A DNA stretch of 64,000 nt from Salegentibacter echinorum (GTDB lineage Bacteria; Bacteroidota; Bacteroidia; Flavobacteriales; Flavobacteriaceae): contig NZ_FQVT01000001.1 of NCBI RefSeq assembly GCF_900129445.1, forward strand, positions 1-64,000, read 5' to 3'. Made by a program: the position numbers and the translations under genes. Position 1 is the first letter of the stretch. Each line of letters opens with the position of its first letter. Below the pieces are notes generated by a model. The model had not been told where the DNA came from and searched no databases. It saw only the letters and a list, made by a program, of their open reading frames with translations. Below are positions 55,087 through 63,937 of this stretch, piece after piece.

Positions 55087-56916
55087 ATGAAGAAATATAT
55101 CATTTACACCGGATTAGTGTTAGCAGGATTGCTCCTTGGCTATCTGTTCTTTGGTGGCAATTCGTCTGAAAAAAATGTCGAAACAGCCACTACAGAAGAA
55201 CACAATCACGAGGAGGAAAACCAGCTGTGGACCTGCTCTATGCACCCGCAGATTATGCAGCCCGAACCGGGCGATTGCCCCATTTGCGGGATGGACCTTA
55301 TCCCTGCCGAGAGTGGCGGCGGCGAGGTTGGGCCGCAACAAATAGAAATGTCTGAAACCGCCCTGGCTCTGGCCAATATCCACACCGTGGAGATCGGCGA
55401 TAGCCTCTTAGGGGATCACGACCTGGTGCTCTCCGGGAAGATCGTGGAGAACGAAAAGGTGAAAAGTGTGCAGGCTTCTTATTTTGGCGGCAGGATAGAA
55501 AAACTTTATATAAATTACACCGGGGAGGAAGTACGCCGCGGGCAGGTGTTGGCCACTATTTATTCCCCAGAGCTGGTCTCTGCCCAGCAGGAATTGCTTA
55601 CCGCTGCGGGGATGAAGGACTCTCAGTCCCGGTTATACGAATCTGTACGCCGAAAATTGAAATTATGGAAACTCAGCGACAAGCAAATTGAAGAAATTGA
55701 AGCTTCTGGGGAAGTTAAAGAATATTTCCCTATTTATGCTACGGTTTCAGGTACGGTGACCGAAAAACTGGTGGAAGAAGGTGATTATGTAGAGCAGGGC
55801 CAGTCCCTTTATGAGATTGCCAACCTTAGTATTGTATGGGCACAATTTGATGCTTATGAAAACCAGATTGCCCAGCTTGAAGAAGGGCAACAGATTAGCG
55901 TGACTGCCAATGCCTTGCCGGGAAAAGAATATGAAGTGCCCATTACTTTTATTGAACCACTGCTTAATACTGCCACCCGTACGGTAACTGTACGTGCAGT
56001 CCTGCCCAATAAGGAAGGTCGTCTAAAACCCGGAATGTTCGTGCGTGGAAAAGTGGCACCGGCCAAGAAAAAAAATGCAGATATTGAAGAACCCCAGCTT
56101 ATTACAGTGCCAAAATCGGCCGTGATGTGGACCGGGGAACGTTCGCTGGTTTACGTACAACCCAATCCAGACAGGCCTGTCTTTGAAATGAGGGAAGTGA
56201 GCCTGGGTGCCGCAGCGGGTGGTAATTATGCGGTTACAGATGGCTTGAGTACCGGAGAGCGCATTGTGGTAAACGGTGCCTTTACCGTAGATGCTGCCGC
56301 ACAACTCCAGGGCAAAAAGTCTATGATGAACAAGGACGGAGGCAAGACATCTACCGGTCACGAGGGCCACGCCGGTATGGACATGGCAGGTAGCGAGGGT
56401 AATGCCAATATGGAAACGGCAGGAACCGGCAACGTTGACCATACCGAAATGCAGGAACGCATCGTGGTACCTGAAGAGTTCACCAACCAGCTAAATGGCG
56501 TTTTTGATCAATATTTGAAGTTGAAAAACGCCCTGGTGGAAGATGAGGCCAAAACCGCCCAAGCAACTGCAAATAAAGTACTGGAAGCAATGAACAAGAT
56601 AGATATGAGTCTTTTAGAGGATCGTGAAGCCCATAACCACTGGATGCTGATTTCAAAAGAAGTAATTGGTGCTGCGGAAAAAATAACGGAGAGTGAAGAT
56701 ATTTCTACTCAGCGGGATCATTTTAAACACCTGTCTGCCCATTTGAGCAAAGCGATGCAACTTTTTGGAGTGGGACAGACCGTTTATAAGCAATTTTGCC
56801 CTATGGCAGATGACAATGCGGGAGCCTACTGGCTCAGCCGTTCAGAAGAGATCAAAAACCCTTATTACGGTAGCGCAATGTTAACCTGCGGCGAAATCGT
56901 GGAAACTATAAACTAA
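55087..56916 (+). CDS. cusB: CusB periplasmic adaptor with HMBD and DUF3347 domains
   Basis: 609 residues. Signal anchor at 5-22. A heavy-metal-binding YHS-like domain (LWTCSMHPQIM...CPICGMDLIP, ~47-75) comes first. The membrane-fusion core (~95-400) has IYATVSGTVTEKLVEEGDYVEQG and RPVFEMREVSLG. A Met/His-rich linker (KTSTGHEGHAGMDMAGSEG) follows, then a C-terminal DUF3347 domain (QFCPMADDNAGAYW, NPYYGSAMLTCGE). It links CusA with CusC and may pass metal from the DUF3347 proteins. 25 bases after cusC. Confidence 0.92.
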   Translation: MKKYIIYTGLVLAGLLLGYLFFGGNSSEKNVETATTEEHNHEEENQLWTCSMHPQIMQPEPGDCPICGMDLIPAESGGGEVGPQQIEMSETALALANIHTVEIGDSLLGDHDLVLSGKIVENEKVKSVQASYFGGRIEKLYINYTGEEVRRGQVLATIYSPELVSAQQELLTAAGMKDSQSRLYESVRRKLKLWKLSDKQIEEIEASGEVKEYFPIYATVSGTVTEKLVEEGDYVEQGQSLYEIANLSIVWAQFDAYENQIAQLEEGQQISVTANALPGKEYEVPITFIEPLLNTATRTVTVRAVLPNKEGRLKPGMFVRGKVAPAKKKNADIEEPQLITVPKSAVMWTGERSLVYVQPNPDRPVFEMREVSLGAAAGGNYAVTDGLSTGERIVVNGAFTVDAAAQLQGKKSMMNKDGGKTSTGHEGHAGMDMAGSEGNANMETAGTGNVDHTEMQERIVVPEEFTNQLNGVFDQYLKLKNALVEDEAKTAQATANKVLEAMNKIDMSLLEDREAHNHWMLISKEVIGAAEKITESEDISTQRDHFKHLSAHLSKAMQLFGVGQTVYKQFCPMADDNAGAYWLSRSEEIKNPYYGSAMLTCGEIVETIN

Positions 56917-56959
56917 AGCAGGGAAGAACAAATTTTTATAACCTTTAAAACTTATTAAG

Positions 56960-57472
56960 ATGAAAAGAACAATGATGATGCTCCTTCTAACTTTGTTAAG
57001 CATGGGAGTTTATGCACAACACGACCACGACAATATGGCTGGTCATGGTGAAGAAATGCAAATGTCGCCTAAGTTCAAAGACAAAGATCTGGGCGCTGCT
57101 TATGGGCATTACCTTGAGGTAAAAGATGCCTTGGTGGCTTCAGATGAAGAAAAAGCCATTGATCATTCAGTTATGCTCAAAAAAGCTTTGGCAAATGTGG
57201 AAAATGCGGATGCGGCACGCGAAACAGCTTCAAAAATGGCCGGTGCCACTTCCCTAGAAGATCAACGCGGAAATTTCAATGCCTTGAGCAATGAAATGGC
57301 AAAACTTGTTAAAAATGGGAAGCTTGCCAAAGGCGAAATCTACCTGGAATATTGCCCCATGGCCAATTCCAACAATGGCGGCTATTGGCTTTCCAATGAA
57401 AAGGCAATCAAGAATCCATATATGGGTCAGAAAATGCTGAAATGTGGTAGTGTAAAAGAAACTATCAATTAA
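56960..57472 (+). CDS. Periplasmic DUF3347 protein
   Basis: 170 residues. Signal peptide ends at GVYAQ (~19). A His/Met segment (HDHDNMAGHGEEMQM) leads into one DUF3347 domain, four helices ending EYCPMANSNNGGYW and NPYMGQKMLKCGSVKETIN. Conserved Cys and Met in CPM and C-G near the ends are likely Cu(I) ligands. Stand-alone version of the CusB C-terminal domain. Confidence 0.85.
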   Translation: MKRTMMMLLLTLLSMGVYAQHDHDNMAGHGEEMQMSPKFKDKDLGAAYGHYLEVKDALVASDEEKAIDHSVMLKKALANVENADAARETASKMAGATSLEDQRGNFNALSNEMAKLVKNGKLAKGEIYLEYCPMANSNNGGYWLSNEKAIKNPYMGQKMLKCGSVKETIN

Positions 57473-57478
57473 TAAAGT

Positions 57479-57528
57479 CCTGCAAGGTATGGATAGACTC
57501 TTTTTTATGGGGCTATCCATTTTGCAGG
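57479..57528. repeat. Stem-loop in the DUF3347 cluster (member 2)
   Basis: CCTGCAA + ATGGATAG pairs with CTATCCAT + TTGCAGG around a 16-base loop. Outer bases AAAGTCCTG and CAGGCACAAA match the hairpin at 59639. It could terminate the upstream transcript but has no T run after it. Confidence 0.6.
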
Positions 57529-57546
57529 CACAAAAACAAGGCTACA

Positions 57547-58002
57547 ATGAAAAATTCAATTAAAGTTATCATGACATTGTTCTAGCTGACGGTATTGCTG
57601 GTTGGCTGCAATTCTTTCACTGAAAAGCAAAAAGAAGAAAAAGCACAAAAAGAAGTGATGCCGCCTATGGAAATGGAACCGGTCACTGCCGCCGTAGAAA
57701 AATCCACTATAGATTACCGGGTAGGGGACAAACTGCCCAATGACCTGGTATGTATGGTGAACGATGCTTATATGGCCAAACCGCAAATCCCTGTCCCGGT
57801 AAATGGGAAAACCTATTACGGCTGCTGTGAGATGTGCGTTGGCACCTTGAACAACGAAGAATCTGCAAGGATGGCGACCGATCCCCAAACAGGGGAAAGA
57901 GTGGATAAAACCGAAGCCTTTATTGTACTGCTTGACGCGAATGGCCGGGTTGGCTACTTTAATTCAGAGGTGAATTACACAGCTTACGCAAAAAAGAGCT
58001 AA
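57547..58002 (+). pseudogene. TRASH/YHS-like lipoprotein with a stop in its signal peptide
   Basis: The frame starts ATG at 57547 (MKNSIKVIMTLF), hits TAG at 57583-57585, then continues LTVLLVGCNSF, a lipobox. A single T-to-A change from TTG would give the stop. Beyond it the frame is open to 58002: CCEMCVGTLNN is a Cys-pair motif like TRASH or YHS metal domains, followed by IVLLDANGRVGYFNSEV. If the stop is real the protein is not exported. A TTG at 57595 could start a shorter product without export signal. Confidence 0.65.
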
Positions 58003-58039
58003 GCATAACAAAACTTATTTCAACTTAAATTTAGAAGAT

Positions 58040-58372
58040 ATGAATGAGATCAAAGCCTTTATTAGACCTGAAAGACTTAGTGAAGTAACCCTGAACCTGC
58101 GGGAAGAAAACTTTTGTTGTTTTACAGTATTTCAGGGCGAGGGGGTTGGTGATTACACTGATTCCAAAACCGCTTCCCCCAGCTTGAATTTTCCATTTAT
58201 GCACAGCAAAGTCATTAAAATGGAGATAGTGTGCGAAAAAGAGGATGTAGATAAAATTGTAAATATTATAAAAGTAAGTGCCCGTACTGGCAAAAGCGGG
58301 GACGGGCTCATCTATGTAAGCGACGTGGAACAGCGTATAAAAATAAGGACTGGGGAAAAGGAAAGCCGGTAA
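58040..58372 (+). CDS. PII-like regulatory protein (PII-NG type)
   Basis: 110 residues with the PII fold: MNEIKAFIRPERLSEV, then strands KMEIVCEKEDVDKIVNII and GDGLIYVSDVEQRIKIRTGE. The T-loop (residues ~38-55) lacks the GYx motif (uridylylated Tyr) of nitrogen PII proteins. Such PII-NG proteins are genetically linked to CusABC-type efflux. They sense nucleotides or metal; the ligand here is not known. Confidence 0.75.
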   Translation: MNEIKAFIRPERLSEVTLNLREENFCCFTVFQGEGVGDYTDSKTASPSLNFPFMHSKVIKMEIVCEKEDVDKIVNIIKVSARTGKSGDGLIYVSDVEQRIKIRTGEKESR

Positions 58373-58496
58373 GTGCTTTTTTTGTTTCCGGTCGAACAAC
58401 CAAGTAAAATACTAAGTTCCGGGCTGTGTTTTATGGCATCCGGAAAATTTAATTAATTGCAGTAACAGAAATATCAACCTTTTAAAAACAAGAAAA

Positions 58497-59084
58497 ATGA
58501 AAACAGTAAAAGTAAGTTTGGGAGTGATGGCTATGGCATTTGCCGTAATAAGCACTTCTTGCAAGAACAACGAGAAAAACAGCAATACAACTATTGAAGA
58601 CGCGGCGACCGAGCGCGCTGTCCCGATGGAAGAAAACAGGATGGAAAGCAGCAATGCTGCCCAAACCGATGCCAGCCTGACCACATACTTGGAGCTTAAA
58701 AATGCCTTGGTAAATGACGATCAGGAGGCCGCGGCCAAAGCCGGGGAAAAAATGGTGGGACAGTTAAAGACCTTTAAAACGGAAAACTACGAACAGAACG
58801 ACCAACAAGAACTGCAAGATATCATAGAAGACGCCACTGAGCATGCCGAACACATTGCGGAAAGCCCCATAGGCCACCAGCGGGAACATTTCGACATTTT
58901 GAGCAAGGACATGATAGACCTGATTGACATTGTCGGAACCAGCCAAAAGTTGTACCAAGCTTATTGCCCGATGTACAATAATAACAAAGGTGCACAGTGG
59001 TTGAGTGTAACCAAAGAAATCAAAAATCCCTATTATGGAAGTAAAATGATGGATTGCGGAGAGGTGCAAAGAGAAATTAACTAA
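58497..59084 (+). CDS. DUF3347 lipoprotein (copy 3)
   Basis: 195 residues with lipobox VISTSC (Cys ~21) and a linker rich in Asn/Glu/Met (NTTIEDAATERAVPMEENRME). The DUF3347 domain follows (LTTYLELKNALVNDDQEAAAKAG to NPYYGSKMMDCGEVQREIN), with AYCPMYNNNKGAQW. Its stop TAA is directly followed by the ATG of the heme-binding gene, so the two are coupled. Confidence 0.85.
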   Translation: MKTVKVSLGVMAMAFAVISTSCKNNEKNSNTTIEDAATERAVPMEENRMESSNAAQTDASLTTYLELKNALVNDDQEAAAKAGEKMVGQLKTFKTENYEQNDQQELQDIIEDATEHAEHIAESPIGHQREHFDILSKDMIDLIDIVGTSQKLYQAYCPMYNNNKGAQWLSVTKEIKNPYYGSKMMDCGEVQREIN

Positions 59085-59537
59085 ATGAAGACAATCAAAA
59101 TCATTGCACTGGTTTTTTTAGTTGTGTTGGTGGGCATCCAGTTTGTGCCCACCAATCGCAACCAAAGTGAAGTGGTGCCAAAATCAGATTTTATGCTGGT
59201 GAACAATGTCCCGAAAGACGTACAGGATAAATTAAAGGTTTCCTGTTATGATTGCCATAGCAACAATACAGCATACCCTTGGTACAATAAAATACAACCA
59301 GCTGCCTGGTTTTTAGAGGATCATATAAAAGAAGGAAAAGATGAATTGAATTTTAATGAATGGGGTGAATATTCCGACCGAAGAAAAAACAGCAAACTCC
59401 GGTCAATCATCAGTCAGATTGAAGATGATGAAATGCCACTGGACTCCTACACTTTTATTCATGGGGATGCGAAACTTTCCAAAGAAGAAAAAACAGAAAT
59501 GATACAATATATGACCCAGCTTAAAAATAGTTTATAG
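59085..59537 (+). CDS. Heme-binding domain protein (Haem_bd, CxxCH)
   Basis: 150 residues. N-terminal membrane helix (IIALVFLVVLVGIQF) is followed by CYDCHSNNTAYPWYNK, a CxxCH heme-attachment site (~46-50), as in Haem_bd (PF14376) proteins. Exported small cytochrome. It could move electrons to or from the multicopper oxidase. It has no spacer from the upstream DUF3347 gene. Confidence 0.85.
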   Translation: MKTIKIIALVFLVVLVGIQFVPTNRNQSEVVPKSDFMLVNNVPKDVQDKLKVSCYDCHSNNTAYPWYNKIQPAAWFLEDHIKEGKDELNFNEWGEYSDRRKNSKLRSIISQIEDDEMPLDSYTFIHGDAKLSKEEKTEMIQYMTQLKNSL

Positions 59538-59638
59538 GGGATTTTTAAAATAAACAATATCATATCCCAAAAAAGGAAAGGAATTTTTTCATTGATTGGT
59601 TAGTTAATCTTTTTCTTTTGAGAGTATGATGTTAAAGT

Positions 59639-59697
59639 CCTGTGAGGGAAGAGTGTTTTTTGTTTAATTAGTTTATAAAGCCTCTTTCCTTGACAGG
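59639..59697. repeat. Stem-loop before the second AraC-HMA gene (member 3)
   Basis: CCTGT + AGGGAAGAG pairs imperfectly with CTCTTTCCTT + ACAGG. Flanks TTAAAGTCCTG...CAGGCACAAAG match the hairpin at 57479. It sits in the otherwise empty 59538-59819 gap, upstream of the regulator. Confidence 0.55.
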
Positions 59698-59819
59698 CAC
59701 AAAGATTAAAAAATAAAATATTGTTAGACTACTGGGAAAAACATGGGCGTGGTAGCTTAAATAAATGCTTAGGGTATGATAAAAAATAAATTTTTAAAAA
59801 ACATTACCAAAAAATTATC

Positions 59820-60386
59820 ATGGTAGAAGTCTTTGTTAAAAATATGGTCTGTAACCGGTGTATTAAAGTAATTAAAAACGAGTTACTTGAAGCCGGGGTG
59901 GAAGTAACAAAAGTAGAACTAGGCCGGGTAGTTTATAAAAGCAAAAATATAGCTCGTGATTCTAAAAAGTTAGAAAAGGTCCTCGATGAAAATGGTTTTG
60001 AAATATTGGAGGGATCCGATAAAATTTTAGTCGAGAAGGTAAAACAAAGTCTTATACGGCTTTTGGAAAACCTTCCCCTGCAAAAAACGGGGACTTTATC
60101 CAGCTACTTATCCAAAGAAACCGAAACTGATTATTCGCGCTTGAGTCGAATTTTTTCCTATACCGAAAATATAACGGTGGAAAAGTATTTTATAAAACTG
60201 AAAATTGAAAAGGTAAAAGAACTTATCCAGTTCAAGACCTATAATTTTACCGAGATAAGTGAGCTATTGGATTATACTAATGTAAATTATCTTTCCCGGC
60301 AATTTAAAGCAGAAACAGGGATGAATTTATCTGAATATAAGGAACTTAATAAAAATTTTAGAAATTCTTTAGACCAAATTTTATAG
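59820..60386 (+). CDS. AraC-type regulator with HMA-like domain (copy 2)
   Basis: 188 residues, closely related in layout to the regulator at 48017. N-terminal MVCNRCIKVI (CxxC), and an identical stretch (VEKYFIKLKIEKVKELIQ) inside the HTH region, ending NYLSRQFKAETGMNLSEYK. It opens the right-hand block of this island. One copy may serve each block. No spare DNA-binding or ligand domain other than HMA. Confidence 0.85.
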   Translation: MVEVFVKNMVCNRCIKVIKNELLEAGVEVTKVELGRVVYKSKNIARDSKKLEKVLDENGFEILEGSDKILVEKVKQSLIRLLENLPLQKTGTLSSYLSKETETDYSRLSRIFSYTENITVEKYFIKLKIEKVKELIQFKTYNFTEISELLDYTNVNYLSRQFKAETGMNLSEYKELNKNFRNSLDQIL

Positions 60387-60460
60387 ATGTTTAACCAAAT
60401 TATGACAATATATCTTTTTTCTAACCAGTAATTTAGGAAAAAATTAAAACCAGTCAAGAT

Positions 60461-61009
60461 ATGAAAAATAGATTTTTAAGTTTTAGTGTGTTTTTATTCA
60501 GTATGATTGTATTTACTTCCTGCCTTGATAACAAAGCAAAACAATCGGTAGAAATAGACACCCCAGAAGAGGTTAAAAAGGCCGAAGAAAAAACAGCCGA
60601 TATTGCCGACCAGGATTTTATAGATGGGATGACAGGAAAAATCTGGCATAATTACCTGGAAATTAAAATAGCATTAACCAACGCTGATGCCGGTCAGGTA
60701 CAGGATGTAGCCCAAAGTATGGCTGAATCTTTTTCTAAAGAACGGGCAAATATGAAAACTTTGGCCCAACAAATGTCGGAAACCGAGGATTTGGAAAAGC
60801 AAAGGGAATTATTCGCAACGTTTACAGAAAAAGCAGGCCCTATGTTTGAAGAAGCACTTTCGGGGGGAACTATTTATAAAAAATTCTGCCCCATGGCTTT
60901 CAATAATGAGGGCGCCTATTGGTATGCAGATGTAGAGGAGGTCAATAATCCATATTTTGGCGATAAAATGTTGCGATGTGGCTCTGTAAAAAAGACGATT
61001 AAAAAATAA
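60461..61009 (+). CDS. DUF3347 lipoprotein (copy 4)
   Basis: 182 residues. Lipobox VFTSC (~21). The DUF3347 domain spans ~45-180 with the pattern KFCPMAFNNEGAYW and NPYFGDKMLRCGSVKKTIKK. It is the most diverged of the four copies in the middle (ADAGQVQDVAQSMAESF). 31 bases before the DUF305 gene. Confidence 0.85.
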   Translation: MKNRFLSFSVFLFSMIVFTSCLDNKAKQSVEIDTPEEVKKAEEKTADIADQDFIDGMTGKIWHNYLEIKIALTNADAGQVQDVAQSMAESFSKERANMKTLAQQMSETEDLEKQRELFATFTEKAGPMFEEALSGGTIYKKFCPMAFNNEGAYWYADVEEVNNPYFGDKMLRCGSVKKTIKK

Positions 61010-61040
61010 AAAAACCAAAATCAACCTAAAAATCAGAAGA

Positions 61041-61532
61041 ATGAAATCAGAAGATAAGAAGCATCATAACAATGGGGGCAATTACCGGAATTTTTTTCTA
61101 ATGCTCAGTTTGTCTTTTATAGCCATGTACATCACTATGTATATGAATACCTATGAGTTTGACCATGTATATTTTAGCCTTACCCGGCTGTATATGACCT
61201 GTTTGGGTATTTCGGCAATGGCAGTAATTATGCTTTCGCTAATGCGTAAAATGTATAAAAACAAGAAGAAAAATATAGCCATTTATCTTGGTAGTCTTGT
61301 CTTGTTTGTTTCGGCATTAGGCTTGGTTAGGGCACAACGCCCCATAATTGGTGATATTCTTTATATGAAAGCGATGATCCCCCATCACTCCATTGCCATT
61401 CTTACCAGTAAGCGTGCAGATATAGAAGACCCGGAAACCAAAAAACTGGCTAAAGAAATTATTGAAGCCCAGGAACGGGAAATCGCACAGATGAAAAAGA
61501 TTATTTACAGGCTGGAAAACGAAGAAAATTAA
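61041..61532 (+). CDS. DUF305 membrane protein
   Basis: 163 residues. Three hydrophobic helices (~15-32, 45-68, 76-95) then a four-helix DUF305-like end: MIPHHSIAILTSKRADIEDPETKKLAKEIIEAQEREI, with the metal-binding HH pair. DUF305 proteins are ferritin-like and accompany copper genes. The membrane anchor at the front is longer than in soluble DUF305 proteins. Confidence 0.8.
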   Translation: MKSEDKKHHNNGGNYRNFFLMLSLSFIAMYITMYMNTYEFDHVYFSLTRLYMTCLGISAMAVIMLSLMRKMYKNKKKNIAIYLGSLVLFVSALGLVRAQRPIIGDILYMKAMIPHHSIAILTSKRADIEDPETKKLAKEIIEAQEREIAQMKKIIYRLENEEN

Positions 61533-61594
61533 TAGTCTTTCACTCAAATTCATCTGAATCAAAAAAATAATATCAGGGTATTAAAATTACTTTC

Positions 61595-63934
61595 ATGAAT
61601 AAATCTACCTTTTCACTAATACTGTTTATATTTTCCGTTTTGAGTTCTTATGGCCAGCGTCATACAGATAAATCGGTAGAAGGAAATATAAACAATCTAC
61701 CGGTACGCGAATACCATATAACCATAGATCAGGAGAAAGTAACCAAGGCCGAAGGCAAAGAGGTTATGGGAATGACTATAAATGGGAGTATCCCCGGACC
61801 AACCTTAGAATTTACCGAAGGAGAATATGCGGTAATTTACGTGGAAAATAACATGGACGTGGAAACCTCCATACACTGGCACGGGATGATTTTACCAAAT
61901 TTCTTTGATGGGGTACCTTATTTAACCACGCCTCCCATAAAACCGGGAACCACTTTTAAATATGAATTTGAGATAAAGCAGCACGGTACTTATTGGTACC
62001 ATTCCCATACGATGCTGCAGGAACAGAGCGGGGTTTTTGGCTCTTTGGTAATTCATCCCAAGGAAAAAACATTGGAATATGACAAAGAACTGGTACTTGT
62101 ACTTTCAGACTGGACCAATGAAAAACCAAAAGATGTACTAAGATTTCTTAAAAGGGGTACCGAATGGTATAATATTAAAAAAGGTACTGCCACCCCACTT
62201 AATCAGGTAATAAAGCGTGGTGCTTTAGGCGCACAATTAGATTTTTGGAGACAGCGAATGGAAGGTGCCGATATTGCAGACATTTACTATCCCGCATTTC
62301 TAATTAATGGCGAAGAAAAAATTGAATATCCCGAATTCGAACCCGGGGAAAAAGTTAGAATGAGAATTATTAATGGAGCTGCCTCTACTTCTTTCTGGAT
62401 GACCTTTGGAGGTAATATGCCTACGCTGGTTTCTGCTGATGGTGTAGATGTAGTGCCGGTGGAAAAGAATAAAACTTTTATTGCGGTAGCAGAAACCTAT
62501 GACTTTATCGTCACTATTCCCGAAGACGGAAAAATGGAATTCAAATCTATGGCCCAGGATGGCTCTGGTACGGCTTCGGCCTATCTTGGTACCGGCAGGG
62601 TTCTTCCTGCACCTAATGTGCCGAAGCCAGATAAAATTGCTATGATGCAACGAATGGCAAAAATGGATATGAGAATGGGTGCACCCGCCCTAAAATTCAA
62701 TCCAAGCAACGTAGATCCTTATGAAATGATGGATAAGTGGGGAATGCAAATGGATGATATGAAAATGAAACCGAACAATGAAATGCAGGGGATGGATCAT
62801 AGTGGTATGAAAATGGCGGATTCTACATCAATGGATATGAAGCAAGAAGGACAGATGTCTGATGCGAATTCTTCGGACAGTCAGATGAAAATGGATGGTA
62901 AAGAAAATATGGAAGGGATGGATATGTTTTCTGAATTTAATTATGATTTCCTGGAAGCCAAAAACCCCACTACCCATCCTGAAGATGCGCCTGTAAAAGA
63001 AATCCTGTTGAATTTAACTGGAAATATGAATCGCTATGTATGGAGTTTAAATGGGGTGCCGCTTGCTGAAACCGATAAGATAAAAATTGAAGGGGATGGC
63101 GTTACCAGGATCACCTTTAACAATCTTACCATGATGCACCACCCTATGCACCTGCATGGCCATTTTTTTAGGGTAATCAATAAAAACGGCGAGCATTCCC
63201 CTTTAAAACATACCGTGAATGTCGCTCCCATGCAAAAAGTAACCATAGAGTTCTATGGTAATGAATATGGCGATTGGTTCCTGCATTGTCACATCCTTTA
63301 TCATTTAGATTCCGGGATGGCAAGAGTGGTAAGTTATGATACCAAAAGGGATGAGCGTTTAGAGCCTTTCCCATTGAGAAACCTTATTAGGGAAACCAAT
63401 AAATTTTATACCTGGGGAATGCTGGATGCTGCCTCACATATGACGACATTAAATGTAGTAAGTTCTAATATAAGAAATCAATTTAACATCCTGGCAGAAT
63501 ATGGCTGGAATCAAAATATTGAAGCTGAATTCTCCTATGAATATTATCTATATGATTGGGTAAGCTTGTTTGCCGGGGTTAATGTAGAGAATGAAATGAA
63601 GAATAGTATGGAAGAACTCAATACCACGGCTATTGGAGGTGTCCGGTATTTTACCCCCTATATGTTTGCACTCGACCTACGTGTGGACAATAAATTAAGG
63701 CCACAAATAAGCCTTGCCCGGGAAATTATGATTTTTCCGCGACTCGCAGTATTCGGGAAATACGAATTTCAGGCCGATTTTGGCTGGGTAGATGACCTGC
63801 CCGAAGGTGATAATTTTAAGAAAGAAGAAACCTGGAGTGCCGGGCTGGAATATTTTGTAGATAAAAACTTTTCATTAATGGGTAGTTACGACAACCGCTT
63901 CGGTGCCGGAGGTGGATTGTCAATAAGGTTTTAA
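61595..63934 (+). CDS. Multicopper oxidase (CopA) fused to a CopB-like barrel
   Basis: 779 residues. Signal peptide to ~20. Cupredoxin domains carry SIHWHGMILP (~98) and WYHSHTMLQEQSG (~136) type I/III copper ligands, and HHPMHLHGHFF plus WFLHCHILYHLDSGM (~525-575) complete the trinuclear site. A Met/Asp/Ser-rich loop (~375-450, MKMKPNNEMQG, MDMKQEGQM) likely binds Cu(I). The last ~180 residues are amphipathic strands (WVSLFAGVNVEN, ending GGGLSIRF) as in CopB barrels. CopA and CopB are normally separate proteins. Confidence 0.85.
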   Translation: MNKSTFSLILFIFSVLSSYGQRHTDKSVEGNINNLPVREYHITIDQEKVTKAEGKEVMGMTINGSIPGPTLEFTEGEYAVIYVENNMDVETSIHWHGMILPNFFDGVPYLTTPPIKPGTTFKYEFEIKQHGTYWYHSHTMLQEQSGVFGSLVIHPKEKTLEYDKELVLVLSDWTNEKPKDVLRFLKRGTEWYNIKKGTATPLNQVIKRGALGAQLDFWRQRMEGADIADIYYPAFLINGEEKIEYPEFEPGEKVRMRIINGAASTSFWMTFGGNMPTLVSADGVDVVPVEKNKTFIAVAETYDFIVTIPEDGKMEFKSMAQDGSGTASAYLGTGRVLPAPNVPKPDKIAMMQRMAKMDMRMGAPALKFNPSNVDPYEMMDKWGMQMDDMKMKPNNEMQGMDHSGMKMADSTSMDMKQEGQMSDANSSDSQMKMDGKENMEGMDMFSEFNYDFLEAKNPTTHPEDAPVKEILLNLTGNMNRYVWSLNGVPLAETDKIKIEGDGVTRITFNNLTMMHHPMHLHGHFFRVINKNGEHSPLKHTVNVAPMQKVTIEFYGNEYGDWFLHCHILYHLDSGMARVVSYDTKRDERLEPFPLRNLIRETNKFYTWGMLDAASHMTTLNVVSSNIRNQFNILAEYGWNQNIEAEFSYEYYLYDWVSLFAGVNVENEMKNSMEELNTTAIGGVRYFTPYMFALDLRVDNKLRPQISLAREIMIFPRLAVFGKYEFQADFGWVDDLPEGDNFKKEETWSAGLEYFVDKNFSLMGSYDNRFGAGGGLSIRF

Positions 63935-63937
63935 GCG

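Noticed and set aside
58417-58445. TTCCGG/CCGGAA hairpin grouped with the three island stem-loops
   Set aside because: Arms are only 6 bases and the AAGnCCTG/CAGGC outer bases are missing.
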